Source: an uncultured Bacteroidales bacterium
GTDB taxonomy: Bacteria > Bacteroidota > Bacteroidia > Bacteroidales > Paludibacteraceae
Length of the DNA stretch: 64,000 nucleotides
NCBI GenBank assembly: GCA_900316995.1
Contig: ONEZ01000004.1
Coordinates: 1-64,000, forward strand
Direction of reading: 5' to 3'
The notes under the pieces were generated by a model. It had not been told where the DNA came from. It did not search any database and saw only the letters and a list, made by a program, of their open reading frames with translations. This document shows positions 7,157 through 14,353 of this stretch, piece after piece. The position numbers and the translations under genes were made by a program. Position 1 is the stretch's first letter. Every line of letters begins with the position of its first letter.

Positions 7157-8956
7157 TTGAAGCGTCTCATTCAAATAGTAGTATTTGCGTGTCTGAGCAT
7201 CGCTGTGCGAGCGCAGATTAATACGGAACGTCTTCTGGATATAGGGCGCAATGCGCTCTATTTTGAAGATTATGTGGTTTCCATAGGCTACTTCAACCAG
7301 GTTATTGAGGCAAAACCATACCTCACAGATCCTTACTATTTCCGTGCCATCGCAAAACTCTACCTTGAGGATTTCCGTGGCTGTATAGCAGACTGCAACT
7401 CCGCCCTTGACATTAACCCGTTCCTACCAAAGGTGTATTACCTTAGAGGTTACGCCAAGCGTTACATACGTGAGTGGGATTCATCTACTGACGACATGAG
7501 GAAGGCGCTTGAATTTGACCCTGACAATAAGGAGGTTAATTCTGTAATTATTGAGAACCTTGTGCAGCAGAAACGCTATGACGAGGCGTATCAGGAGAGT
7601 ATGAACGCCATAAAACGCTTTCCTCACCATGCTGACACCTACCTGCTTTTAACACAGGTGCTCATATCACAGGGCGATACCGTCAGAGCAGAGTCTGTGC
7701 TTGACAGCGCCATATTCTACAACAAATACAGTGACCTTGCCTACGCCATGCGAGGTATGCTCCGCTATGAGAAGAAGGAGTATGCATCGGCGCTTGAAGA
7801 CCTTAACACTGCCGTTAAGAACAACGGATTCCGTTCAGACTATCTTATAAACCGCTCCATTATAAAGATGGAGACCAATGACCTGCGTGGAGCTCTGTCA
7901 GATTTGGACCAGGCTATAAAACTTGACAACACAAACTCCACAGCATACTTTAACCGTGCGCTTTTCAAAGCCTACATAGGTGATGACAATAACGCCATAG
8001 ATGACTATACCGTATGCCTTGCACTTGACCCTAACAACTACACCGCATACCTGCAAAGGGCGTTTCTGCACACCAAGGTTGGGGAGTACAAGGAGGCCAT
8101 TGCAGACTTTAGCACCGTTATAGCAAAATACCCCGACTTTATTGTAGCCTACTATGGCCGCGGCGATGCCAAGAAAAAGATGCATGACCGCTTAGGAGCG
8201 GAGAAAGACTACTACGATGCAGGCGTAATAGAACGGGATATAAAGAGCGGCAAGCGTGGTGTGAGAAAGGGCGTGGAGGGAGAGATAGAGCCCAGCAAAG
8301 AGGCTCGTGCCATAGTCCAGAGCCTTGACAAACGTGCCACAGAGAAGTATAAGAGTGAAATTCGCGGACAAGTTCAATACAAGGATATTGACATAGAACC
8401 ACTTTCAAATTTTGTGGTGGCAATAGCAGACTCTTCTGCCAAAACATTCCGCAAACAGCTATACAACAAAAACTTAGAAATTGTCAACGCACAGCTTGAC
8501 TTTAAGCTGAGTTTCTGCCTTGCAGACAATGCCAAATCTCTTATTGATTTTGGCGGTCTTGACATAGTATGTTCAGAAGCGCTCTGTTTCTATAATCGTG
8601 GAAATGAGCGTATAAAAATTATCAGAGAGCACACATACAAGGGAGAGAAACCGTCACTATCTGCATGCGTGTCAGCCATAAATGACCTTAACATGGCATA
8701 TCAGCTTGACAACACCATAGTCTATGCCCTCTATAACATTGGCTATGTCTATATGCTTGACAAAGAGTTTGATGAGGCCATAAAATACTACTCTGCCGCC
8801 ATTGAGCAGTATGACCGTTTTGCAGAGGCTTACTATAACCGTGCGCTAATCTACATATCGCAGGGCAAGAAAGAGGAAGCCCGCCGTGACCTCAGCAAGG
8901 CTGGCGAGCTCGGACTCTACGGCGCCTACAACGTAATGCGCCGGTATGTTAAGTAA
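7157..8956 (+). CDS. Exported tetratricopeptide-repeat protein
   Basis: A 599-residue protein starting at TTG, chosen because it gives a proper signal peptide (MKRLIQIVVFACLSIAVRAQ). The mature part is built of TPR units, e.g. AYFNRALFKAYIGDDNNAIDDYTVCLALDPNN and FAEAYYNRALIYISQGKKEEARRDLSKA. TPR arrays at residues of about 25-355 and 490-590 flank a non-TPR middle segment of about 130 residues. TPR solenoids mediate protein contacts; the partner is unknown. The protein is probably periplasmic. No TAnnTTTG promoter is visible in the repeat-filled leader, so it may be read through from DUF4494. Confidence 0.85.
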   Translation: MKRLIQIVVFACLSIAVRAQINTERLLDIGRNALYFEDYVVSIGYFNQVIEAKPYLTDPYYFRAIAKLYLEDFRGCIADCNSALDINPFLPKVYYLRGYAKRYIREWDSSTDDMRKALEFDPDNKEVNSVIIENLVQQKRYDEAYQESMNAIKRFPHHADTYLLLTQVLISQGDTVRAESVLDSAIFYNKYSDLAYAMRGMLRYEKKEYASALEDLNTAVKNNGFRSDYLINRSIIKMETNDLRGALSDLDQAIKLDNTNSTAYFNRALFKAYIGDDNNAIDDYTVCLALDPNNYTAYLQRAFLHTKVGEYKEAIADFSTVIAKYPDFIVAYYGRGDAKKKMHDRLGAEKDYYDAGVIERDIKSGKRGVRKGVEGEIEPSKEARAIVQSLDKRATEKYKSEIRGQVQYKDIDIEPLSNFVVAIADSSAKTFRKQLYNKNLEIVNAQLDFKLSFCLADNAKSLIDFGGLDIVCSEALCFYNRGNERIKIIREHTYKGEKPSLSACVSAINDLNMAYQLDNTIVYALYNIGYVYMLDKEFDEAIKYYSAAIEQYDRFAEAYYNRALIYISQGKKEEARRDLSKAGELGLYGAYNVMRRYVK

Positions 8957-8971
8957 ACTGTATAATACGCT

Positions 8972-9004
8972 ATTGAGTTGGCGACAATTTGTCACCAACT
9001 CAAT
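8972..9004 (+). terminator. Strong hairpin after the TPR gene
   Basis: ATTGAGTTGGCGACAA is followed by its near-perfect complement TTGTCACCAACTCAAT (one C-A mismatch). It lies 15 nt after the stop codon. The stem is long but no clear T-run follows, so the mechanism of termination is uncertain. Confidence 0.6.
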
Positions 9005-9120
9005 TAACGTTCAAATTGTCACACTTCTTATTTGAAACTACAAGTTTTTCTTTTTGGGTGATAACAACAGAACACATCGGAGTAAACTCACGTTGTTAAA
9101 AAATGTAAAACAATGCAATT

Positions 9121-9148
9121 ATCTTACTGAATAATTCAGCCGTAAGAT
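9121..9148. promoter_or_regulatory. Dyad upstream of the folded-RNA promoter, possible operator
   Basis: ATCTTAC at 9121-9127 pairs with GTAAGAT at 9142-9148, with a second palindrome CTGAATAATTCAG nested inside. The dyad ends 10 nt before the -7 element and overlaps the expected -33 region, a position suited to a repressor or activator site. Confidence 0.4.
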
Positions 9149-9157
9149 ATTTTTTTG

Positions 9158-9165
9158 TATATTTG
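9158..9165 (+). promoter_or_regulatory. Bacteroidota -7 element (TATATTTG) for the folded RNA
   Basis: Exact TAnnTTTG match. Transcription should start near 9169, giving an RNA of about 290 nt to the terminator at 9457. Confidence 0.6.
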
Positions 9166-9168
9166 AAA

Positions 9169-9457
9169 CGTGAATCTACGTCTTGGGCGCGAGCTATTTA
9201 AGAGTGGGTTATACAGACATATTTAAGGCGTTTATTGGGCGCTCTGTTCTATTGTTTTGAAACTTCGCAACTTTCAGAGATACCTTTAAGAACAGTGCAA
9301 CGGTGAATGCCCTGTGGATATGAGTATTTTTCAGAGCCATACTACAGGCTCTGTGTTTGCTTATATCGGCGTGGGCTTTGCGTTGCCATTCTAAGGTATC
9401 GGGCAATGCGAAGGCCTCAAAACGTGGAACGGCAACAGTTGGGTTCCACGCTTTTTT
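9169..9457 (+). ncRNA. Highly structured RNA of about 290 nt, unidentified
   Basis: Bounded by a TAnnTTTG promoter and an intrinsic terminator, with four successive stems. Stem 1: CTGTTCT 9244-9250 with AGAACAG 9289-9295, closed by GGGC 9237-9240 with GCCC 9309-9312, and an inner TGAAA/TTTCA hairpin. Stem 2: GATATGAGTA 9317-9326 with TGCTTATATC 9358-9367 (two G-U pairs), enclosing CAGAGCC 9332-9338 with GGCTCTG 9347-9353. Stem 3: 9373-9387 with 9402-9416, 15 positions with two G-U pairs and one mismatch. Stem 4 is the terminator. There is no long ORF with protein-like composition across it. It could be a free regulatory RNA, or a terminating leader controlling the NTPase gene 46 nt downstream. 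I see no RNase P, tmRNA or SRP signature and cannot assign it to a family. Confidence 0.65.
9423..9457 (+). terminator. Intrinsic terminator ending the folded RNA
   Basis: CGTGGAAC (9423-9430) and GTTCCACG (9443-9450) form an 8-bp stem with a 12-nt loop, followed by C and six T. It lies 46 nt before the NTPase start codon, so it either ends a separate RNA or acts as an attenuator. Confidence 0.8.
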
Positions 9458-9503
9458 ATGCCTTGATCTGAGCAAATGTTTAACCATACAAATACTAACT
9501 GCC

Positions 9504-10013
9504 ATGAAAGAATTTATCATCATTGCAGGCACACAGAATGCAGGAAAAACCACTTCTGCATGGGCTTTATACCAACGCCTGTTCCCCTATTCAAAAAACA
9601 CCACCCTATTTGTAAATGGCCAATTAACAAATAGCCATGGGGAGTTAGTTTATAACGAACCACCCTACGAAACCCAACTAACTGATTTTAAAGCCATACT
9701 ACACATCTACGGTTATATAGTTGCCATAATAAGCGGAGGTGACTATGACGATTTGCTTGAGGATGAAATAGAATCTGTCATCGCAGAAAACGCTGATTTT
9801 ATAGTAATCTCACTTCGCTCAATTAATAGGGCTGGTTCTTCACGTAGAATGCTTAAAGAAAAGTACAGTCAAAGTTACACAAGGGAATTTTGGGTTCCAG
9901 AAAAAGACATGACATTAACACACCCTGCAGATATTGTCAACCATGTCAGACCTTTTGCCGATAGAATTTCAAACTACATTTTGTATCAAACTGAATACAA
10001 TCAATTAACATGA
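9504..10013 (+). CDS. Small P-loop NTPase of unknown function
   Basis: A 169-residue protein from the ATG at 9504. A longer reading frame from 9357 exists, but its extra part lies inside the folded RNA and its terminator, so I reject it. MKEFIIIAGTQNAGKTTSAW gives a Walker A motif (GTQNAGKTT, residues of about 9-17); ENADFIVISLRS near residue 95 could be the Walker B strand, without a classical acidic residue at its end. No transmembrane segment or signal peptide is seen. I do not recognise the family. It is preceded by the folded RNA and followed after 49 nt by the BspA-like gene, with which it may be co-transcribed. The codon and base composition is more AT-rich than in the flanking core genes. 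Confidence 0.75.
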   Translation: MKEFIIIAGTQNAGKTTSAWALYQRLFPYSKNTTLFVNGQLTNSHGELVYNEPPYETQLTDFKAILHIYGYIVAIISGGDYDDLLEDEIESVIAENADFIVISLRSINRAGSSRRMLKEKYSQSYTREFWVPEKDMTLTHPADIVNHVRPFADRISNYILYQTEYNQLT

Positions 10014-10062
10014 TGATATATTAAATAGTTTTTATGAAATACAATATTAATTACCAGATATT

Positions 10063-13000
10063 ATGAGAAGCATTAGAATTATAGCGATTTTACTACTCAC
10101 AATAACATTTACGACAGTTTCATTAGCTGAGGAATTCATTGTAGATGGAATAAAATATTCAAACCAAGATGGGCAGACCGCAAGAGTGGAAGGTCCAGAA
10201 AACATGAATTATTCTGGAAAACTTGTTATACCAGAAAAAGTAACATATCGTGGCACAGTATATGATGTGACATCAATAGACAGGTGGGCGTTTAGTTATT
10301 GTAAAGGACTGACATCGGTTGAAATCCCTGGAAGCATAACGTCAATTGGAGAAAATCCGTTCGACCGTTGCTCTGGGCTAACATCTATAATTGTAAAAAG
10401 CAACAACGTCTATGATTCAAGAGATAACTGCAATGCAATTATAGAAACAGCAACTAACAAATTAATATCAGGTTGTCAAGCCACAATAATTCCTGAAAGT
10501 GTTACATCAATAGGCGGACAGGCATTCTCAGGATGCACAGGACTTACCTCGATAGAAATACCACAGAATATTACATCATTGGAAAAAGCCTTTACTGGTT
10601 GTACTGGATTAAAATCAGTTCAGTGGAATGCCACAAATTGTGAAGAAATCAGTGATGGCTGCTGGAATAAAAGTCCTGTCGAAAATTTTTATTTTAGCAA
10701 GAATGTTGAAGTCATCCCAAAATACTGCTGTCAAGGGTTAAGCAACATTACATATATTGAAATACCCAGCAGTGTTACCTCGATTGGATATTATGCGTTC
10801 GACGAGTGTTCTGGTATTAATTCCATAGAAATACCAAGTAGTGTCACAACGATAGGAGTGCGGGCTTTTAGAGGATGCTCCAAAATCACAGATATCACAA
10901 TTCCTCAAAGTGTTACAAGAATAGATAGAGATGCATTTCTTGATTGCACAAGCCTGAAATCAGTACAGTGGGATGCAATACAATGCAACACTGATTATAC
11001 TATTTACAGTGGAGAAATATGGGGAAATTGTCCTATTGAAAATTTTAGCTTTGGCAAAAATGTTAAGATCATCCCACGTAAGTGTTGTTATGGCATCAGC
11101 ACTCTCACATCTATTGAAGTACCAGAAAACGTCATTTCAATAAATGATTATGCCTTTTCTGGTTGTACTGAATTAAAATCTGTTCAGTGGAATGCAGTAA
11201 ATTGCGAAAGTGTCAAGTCCACTTGTTGGGAAAGTTGCCCTATAGAAACATTTATCTTTAGCAAAAACGTTAAAATCATTCCAGAAAATTGCTGTTATGG
11301 ACTGAATAGGCTTACCTCAATAGAAATACCAAATAGTGTCACAACGATAGGAGTGCAGGCTTTTCGTGGTTGTACTGGGCTTACATCTATAGAAATTCCA
11401 AAGAATATTACATCATTAGAATCCGCCTTTGTTGGTTGCACTAATCTAAAATCAATTATCTGGAATGCAATAAGTTGTACAGTCAATTCCAAATGTTGGA
11501 ATAATTGTCCTATAAGCACCTTTATATTTAATGACAACATTGAAAATATTCCCAATAACTGTTGTTATGGTTTGAGCAACATCACCTCCATAATCATACC
11601 AAGCAAAGTTGTTTCAATAGGGAAAGATGCATTTGGAGGCTGTACTGGATTAACATCCGTTACTTGGAATGCCACAAATTGTGAAAGTCTTCGTTCGGAC
11701 ACTTGGAACACCTGCCCAGTTGAGAAATTTTATTTTGACAAAAATATTGATATCATTCCAGAAAACTGTTGTTATGGATTGAAAAACATTACATCAATAG
11801 AGATACCAAACAGTGTCACATCAATAGGAGCCTCTGCATTTTCTGACTGCACAGGACTTACTTCTATAGAAATACCCCACGGTATTGTAACTATTGGAAA
11901 CTATGCATTCTCTGGTTGTACCGGATTACAGTCTGTTCAGTGGGATGCCAGAAATTGTGAAGAATTCTTTAAAAACACGTGGGATAATTGTCCTATTAAA
12001 AAATTTAATTTTAGTCAGAATGTTGAAACCATTCCAGATTACTGTTGTAAAGGATTAAGCAGCATTACATCCATAGAAATCTCTAACAATGTTGCATCAA
12101 TAGGCAAATATGCATTTAATGGATGCTCTGGGCTTGTTTCCATAGACATTCCCCAAAGCATTACGTCCGTAGATGTAGCCGCCTTTTCTGATTGTACTGG
12201 GTTAGAGTCAGTTCAGTGGGATGCTACTAATTGTGAAAGTATTTTTAACGGCACCTGGAGAAACTGCCCTGTTAGGAATTTTTATTTTGGCAAGAATGTT
12301 GAGGTCATTCCGGATTACTGTTGTATGGGATTATGCGGCCTTACCTCAGTAAAAATACCCGATAGTGTTACATCAATAGGCAGACAGGCATTCTCAGAAT
12401 GTACAGGACTTACCTTGATAGAAATACCACAGGACATTGTAAATATTAGAAGCAGTGCGTTTTATGGTTGTACAGGATTAAAGTCAGTCCAATGGAATGC
12501 CACAAATTGTCCAAGTGTCGGTTCCAGCTGCTGGAACGAATGTTCTGTTGAAAATTTTTATTTTGGCAAGAATGTTGAAGTCGTTCCAGAGAACTGTTGT
12601 TACGGACTAAAATGGCTAACATCAATAGAAATTCCTAACAGCGTTAATACCATAGGAGCTTACGCCTTTTCTGACTGTGACGGGCTTGTTTCTATAGAGG
12701 TGCCACTCAATGTTACATCCATTGGGAACTACGCATTTCACCTATGTGACAACCTAGAGACTCTTATATGCTACGCAAGGAATCCACCCGTATGTAACAC
12801 TAACATCTTTATGCAAAAGACAAATTCTGTGGTATATGTACCTTGTGAAAGCCTCAGCACTTATAAAAACAACAGCACATGGGGGCAGTTCAATTTAAAA
12901 TGTATAAGCGCCTTACCTGAAGATAACGTTTCAGAGGTGGAAACAGCACCAAAAGAGAAGTCTGTGATTATTACATGGCCAGCAGAAGATGGTGCTGATT

Positions 13001-13464
13001 TATATACTATCGTTATTACCAATGGTGGTGTAGTGGTTTGCACCCTAAAATTTGATTCTAAAGGAGAATTACTCTCAATTGATTATCCAAACACATCATT
13101 ACGAGGAGCTGTATTACAGTCTTCTGTATCAACTGGTGAAGGTTTCCGTTTTGAAATCAAGGGATTGGATCCAGAAACAGAATATAATTACACCATCTCA
13201 ACAAGTTCTGGATCAATCATAATTAATGAAGAATCAGGCACATTTACTACACTTGACCATACGACAAAAGTTGATAGCATTGAAGCAGGCTCTTTACAAA
13301 ATGCAGTATATGTTTCTGGGAGAACTATAACAGTAGAAGGAGTTGACGATTCGTCAGTAAAAATTTTCAATACTTTAGGCCAAATCGTACGCAATCCTAT
13401 CCAAAATGCTGGAGTATATGTTGTAACTGTAGGTAATGAGACCGTAAAAGTAGCAGTACCATAG
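10063..13464 (+). CDS. BspA-like leucine-rich-repeat surface protein with Fn3-like and T9SS sorting domains
   Basis: The 1133-residue product has a signal peptide (MRSIRIIAILLLTITFTTVS). From about residue 30 to 920 it is a run of BspA-type LRR_5 units, with phrases such as IEIPNSVTSIGASAFSDCTG recurring every 23 or so residues and a longer alternating unit ending NCCYGL. A fibronectin III-like module follows at about 955-1060 (SVIITWPAEDGADLYTIVIT). The last 55 residues (VKIFNTLGQIVRNP, then GVYVVTVGNETVKVAVP) match a type A T9SS C-terminal sorting domain. Such proteins are exported by Sec, moved through the T9SS and attached to the cell surface; BspA proteins bind host or co-resident surfaces. 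The T9SS core operon is about 24 kb away. Codons are AT-rich compared with the core genes, which suggests an accessory locus. Confidence 0.9.
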   Translation: MRSIRIIAILLLTITFTTVSLAEEFIVDGIKYSNQDGQTARVEGPENMNYSGKLVIPEKVTYRGTVYDVTSIDRWAFSYCKGLTSVEIPGSITSIGENPFDRCSGLTSIIVKSNNVYDSRDNCNAIIETATNKLISGCQATIIPESVTSIGGQAFSGCTGLTSIEIPQNITSLEKAFTGCTGLKSVQWNATNCEEISDGCWNKSPVENFYFSKNVEVIPKYCCQGLSNITYIEIPSSVTSIGYYAFDECSGINSIEIPSSVTTIGVRAFRGCSKITDITIPQSVTRIDRDAFLDCTSLKSVQWDAIQCNTDYTIYSGEIWGNCPIENFSFGKNVKIIPRKCCYGISTLTSIEVPENVISINDYAFSGCTELKSVQWNAVNCESVKSTCWESCPIETFIFSKNVKIIPENCCYGLNRLTSIEIPNSVTTIGVQAFRGCTGLTSIEIPKNITSLESAFVGCTNLKSIIWNAISCTVNSKCWNNCPISTFIFNDNIENIPNNCCYGLSNITSIIIPSKVVSIGKDAFGGCTGLTSVTWNATNCESLRSDTWNTCPVEKFYFDKNIDIIPENCCYGLKNITSIEIPNSVTSIGASAFSDCTGLTSIEIPHGIVTIGNYAFSGCTGLQSVQWDARNCEEFFKNTWDNCPIKKFNFSQNVETIPDYCCKGLSSITSIEISNNVASIGKYAFNGCSGLVSIDIPQSITSVDVAAFSDCTGLESVQWDATNCESIFNGTWRNCPVRNFYFGKNVEVIPDYCCMGLCGLTSVKIPDSVTSIGRQAFSECTGLTLIEIPQDIVNIRSSAFYGCTGLKSVQWNATNCPSVGSSCWNECSVENFYFGKNVEVVPENCCYGLKWLTSIEIPNSVNTIGAYAFSDCDGLVSIEVPLNVTSIGNYAFHLCDNLETLICYARNPPVCNTNIFMQKTNSVVYVPCESLSTYKNNSTWGQFNLKCISALPEDNVSEVETAPKEKSVIITWPAEDGADLYTIVITNGGVVVCTLKFDSKGELLSIDYPNTSLRGAVLQSSVSTGEGFRFEIKGLDPETEYNYTISTSSGSIIINEESGTFTTLDHTTKVDSIEAGSLQNAVYVSGRTITVEGVDDSSVKIFNTLGQIVRNPIQNAGVYVVTVGNETVKVAVP

Positions 13465-13520
13465 AAAACATAAGACACTGATACGTGCCGTCGCTGTAGA
13501 GTATAACATATATAAAAAAA

Positions 13521-13550
13521 GAAGCCCCCACTCATTAGAGCGGAGGCTTC
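13521..13550 (-). terminator. Terminator of the HEPN gene
   Basis: GAAGCC and GGCTTC arms (with an inner CC/GG step) form a hairpin. On the minus strand it is followed by seven T, so it ends leftward transcription; in the other direction no T-run follows. It sits between convergent genes. Confidence 0.75.
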
Positions 13551-13584
13551 CTGTATGTAAAATATGGGGGTTACTTTAGATTGG

Positions 13585-14229
13585 TTATATATCTATTTCG
13601 GCACAAACTGAATCAAATTTATCTATTGAAACAAGCCACGAAGCCACATCTTTGTTTATCCAACTGACAGCTTCAACTAAATCGCCATGAAGCTTTTTCA
13701 CATATTCAAGATTCCAGCATATCGCCTCATTATGGAATATTCTATTCCTAAAATTACGTATCAAATTACATATCCTTGATACGGTTTTGCGCTTTCTGTC
13801 CTTCTTAGGTAAATTTGGGAATGCTTTACGCAGGTGTTTCCATAAAATATTCTCGTATTTACTATTGAGAAGCATCACCCAGAATCCCAAATTCAATTCA
13901 GCTATAACCTTGTTTACCGTAACGGGTTCGTGCCTATTAGATATTTGTTTTATTGCATGATCAATATCAGAATGAAAATCCAATAAATTTGGATTCTGAC
14001 ATATTGTGTCAATCCATGAAACATCTTTTGACATTATCTGTAATTCATTGCTTAATGCATTACGCAGTGTCACCTCAAAAACAGACAGGCTTGTGTACAT
14101 CGCCTGAGATAAGTAAATATTAAACTTATAATGCTGCATAGCCTTTTCTTTATCACCGTTATGAAAAAGCAGATATTTATTTAAGCGGTGCTGCGAGAAG
14201 GCAGATGATAGTATGTCAAATTCCCTCAT
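13585..14229 (-). CDS. Abi-like HEPN-domain protein (probable RNase, defence or toxin type)
   Basis: A 214-residue protein from the ATG at 14227-14229. A longer frame starting with TTG at 14307 is rejected because that TTG is part of the promoter word TACCTTTG. The protein is helical and ends in IRNFRNRIFHNEAICWNLEY, in which RNRIFH is the R-x4-H signature of HEPN ribonucleases and is typical of Abi-like proteins. The N-terminal half holds a typical Abi segment (MYTSLSVFEVTLRNALSNEL). Abi proteins abort phage infection by damaging host RNA. No antitoxin gene is adjacent and it has its own promoter and terminator, so it is a solitary unit. The target is unknown. Confidence 0.8.
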   Translation of the reverse strand: MREFDILSSAFSQHRLNKYLLFHNGDKEKAMQHYKFNIYLSQAMYTSLSVFEVTLRNALSNELQIMSKDVSWIDTICQNPNLLDFHSDIDHAIKQISNRHEPVTVNKVIAELNLGFWVMLLNSKYENILWKHLRKAFPNLPKKDRKRKTVSRICNLIRNFRNRIFHNEAICWNLEYVKKLHGDLVEAVSWINKDVASWLVSIDKFDSVCAEIDI

Positions 14230-14304
14230 AGTATGTATAAAAACAAAAAACCCGGATTCATCACCAACACTAAGTTTGGGAGAGGAATTGCCGGGACTGC
14301 GATG

Positions 14305-14312
14305 CAAAGGTA
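14305..14312 (-). promoter_or_regulatory. Bacteroidota -7 element (TACCTTTG) for the HEPN gene
   Basis: Minus-strand TAnnTTTG match about 76 nt before the ATG. Its TTG is the false start of the longest reading frame. Confidence 0.65.
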
Positions 14313-14353
14313 ATAAATTTATTTAATTATTGAAAATAATTGAGGACTTTTTA

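Noticed and set aside
9423-9450. CGTGGAAC...GTTCCACG looks like the halves of a ParB-binding parS site, and parAB is in the window
   Set aside because: The halves are 12 nt apart and followed by six T, so they form a terminator stem; a parS site is a contiguous palindrome.
9169-9457. The folded RNA as RNase P RNA, tmRNA or SRP RNA
   Set aside because: The conserved core words of these RNAs are absent; only short accidental similarities such as CAGTGCAACGG were seen.
9357-9503. N-terminal extension of the P-loop NTPase reading frame
   Set aside because: It lies inside the paired regions and terminator of the folded RNA and has no protein-like character; the ATG at 9504 directly precedes the Walker A strand.
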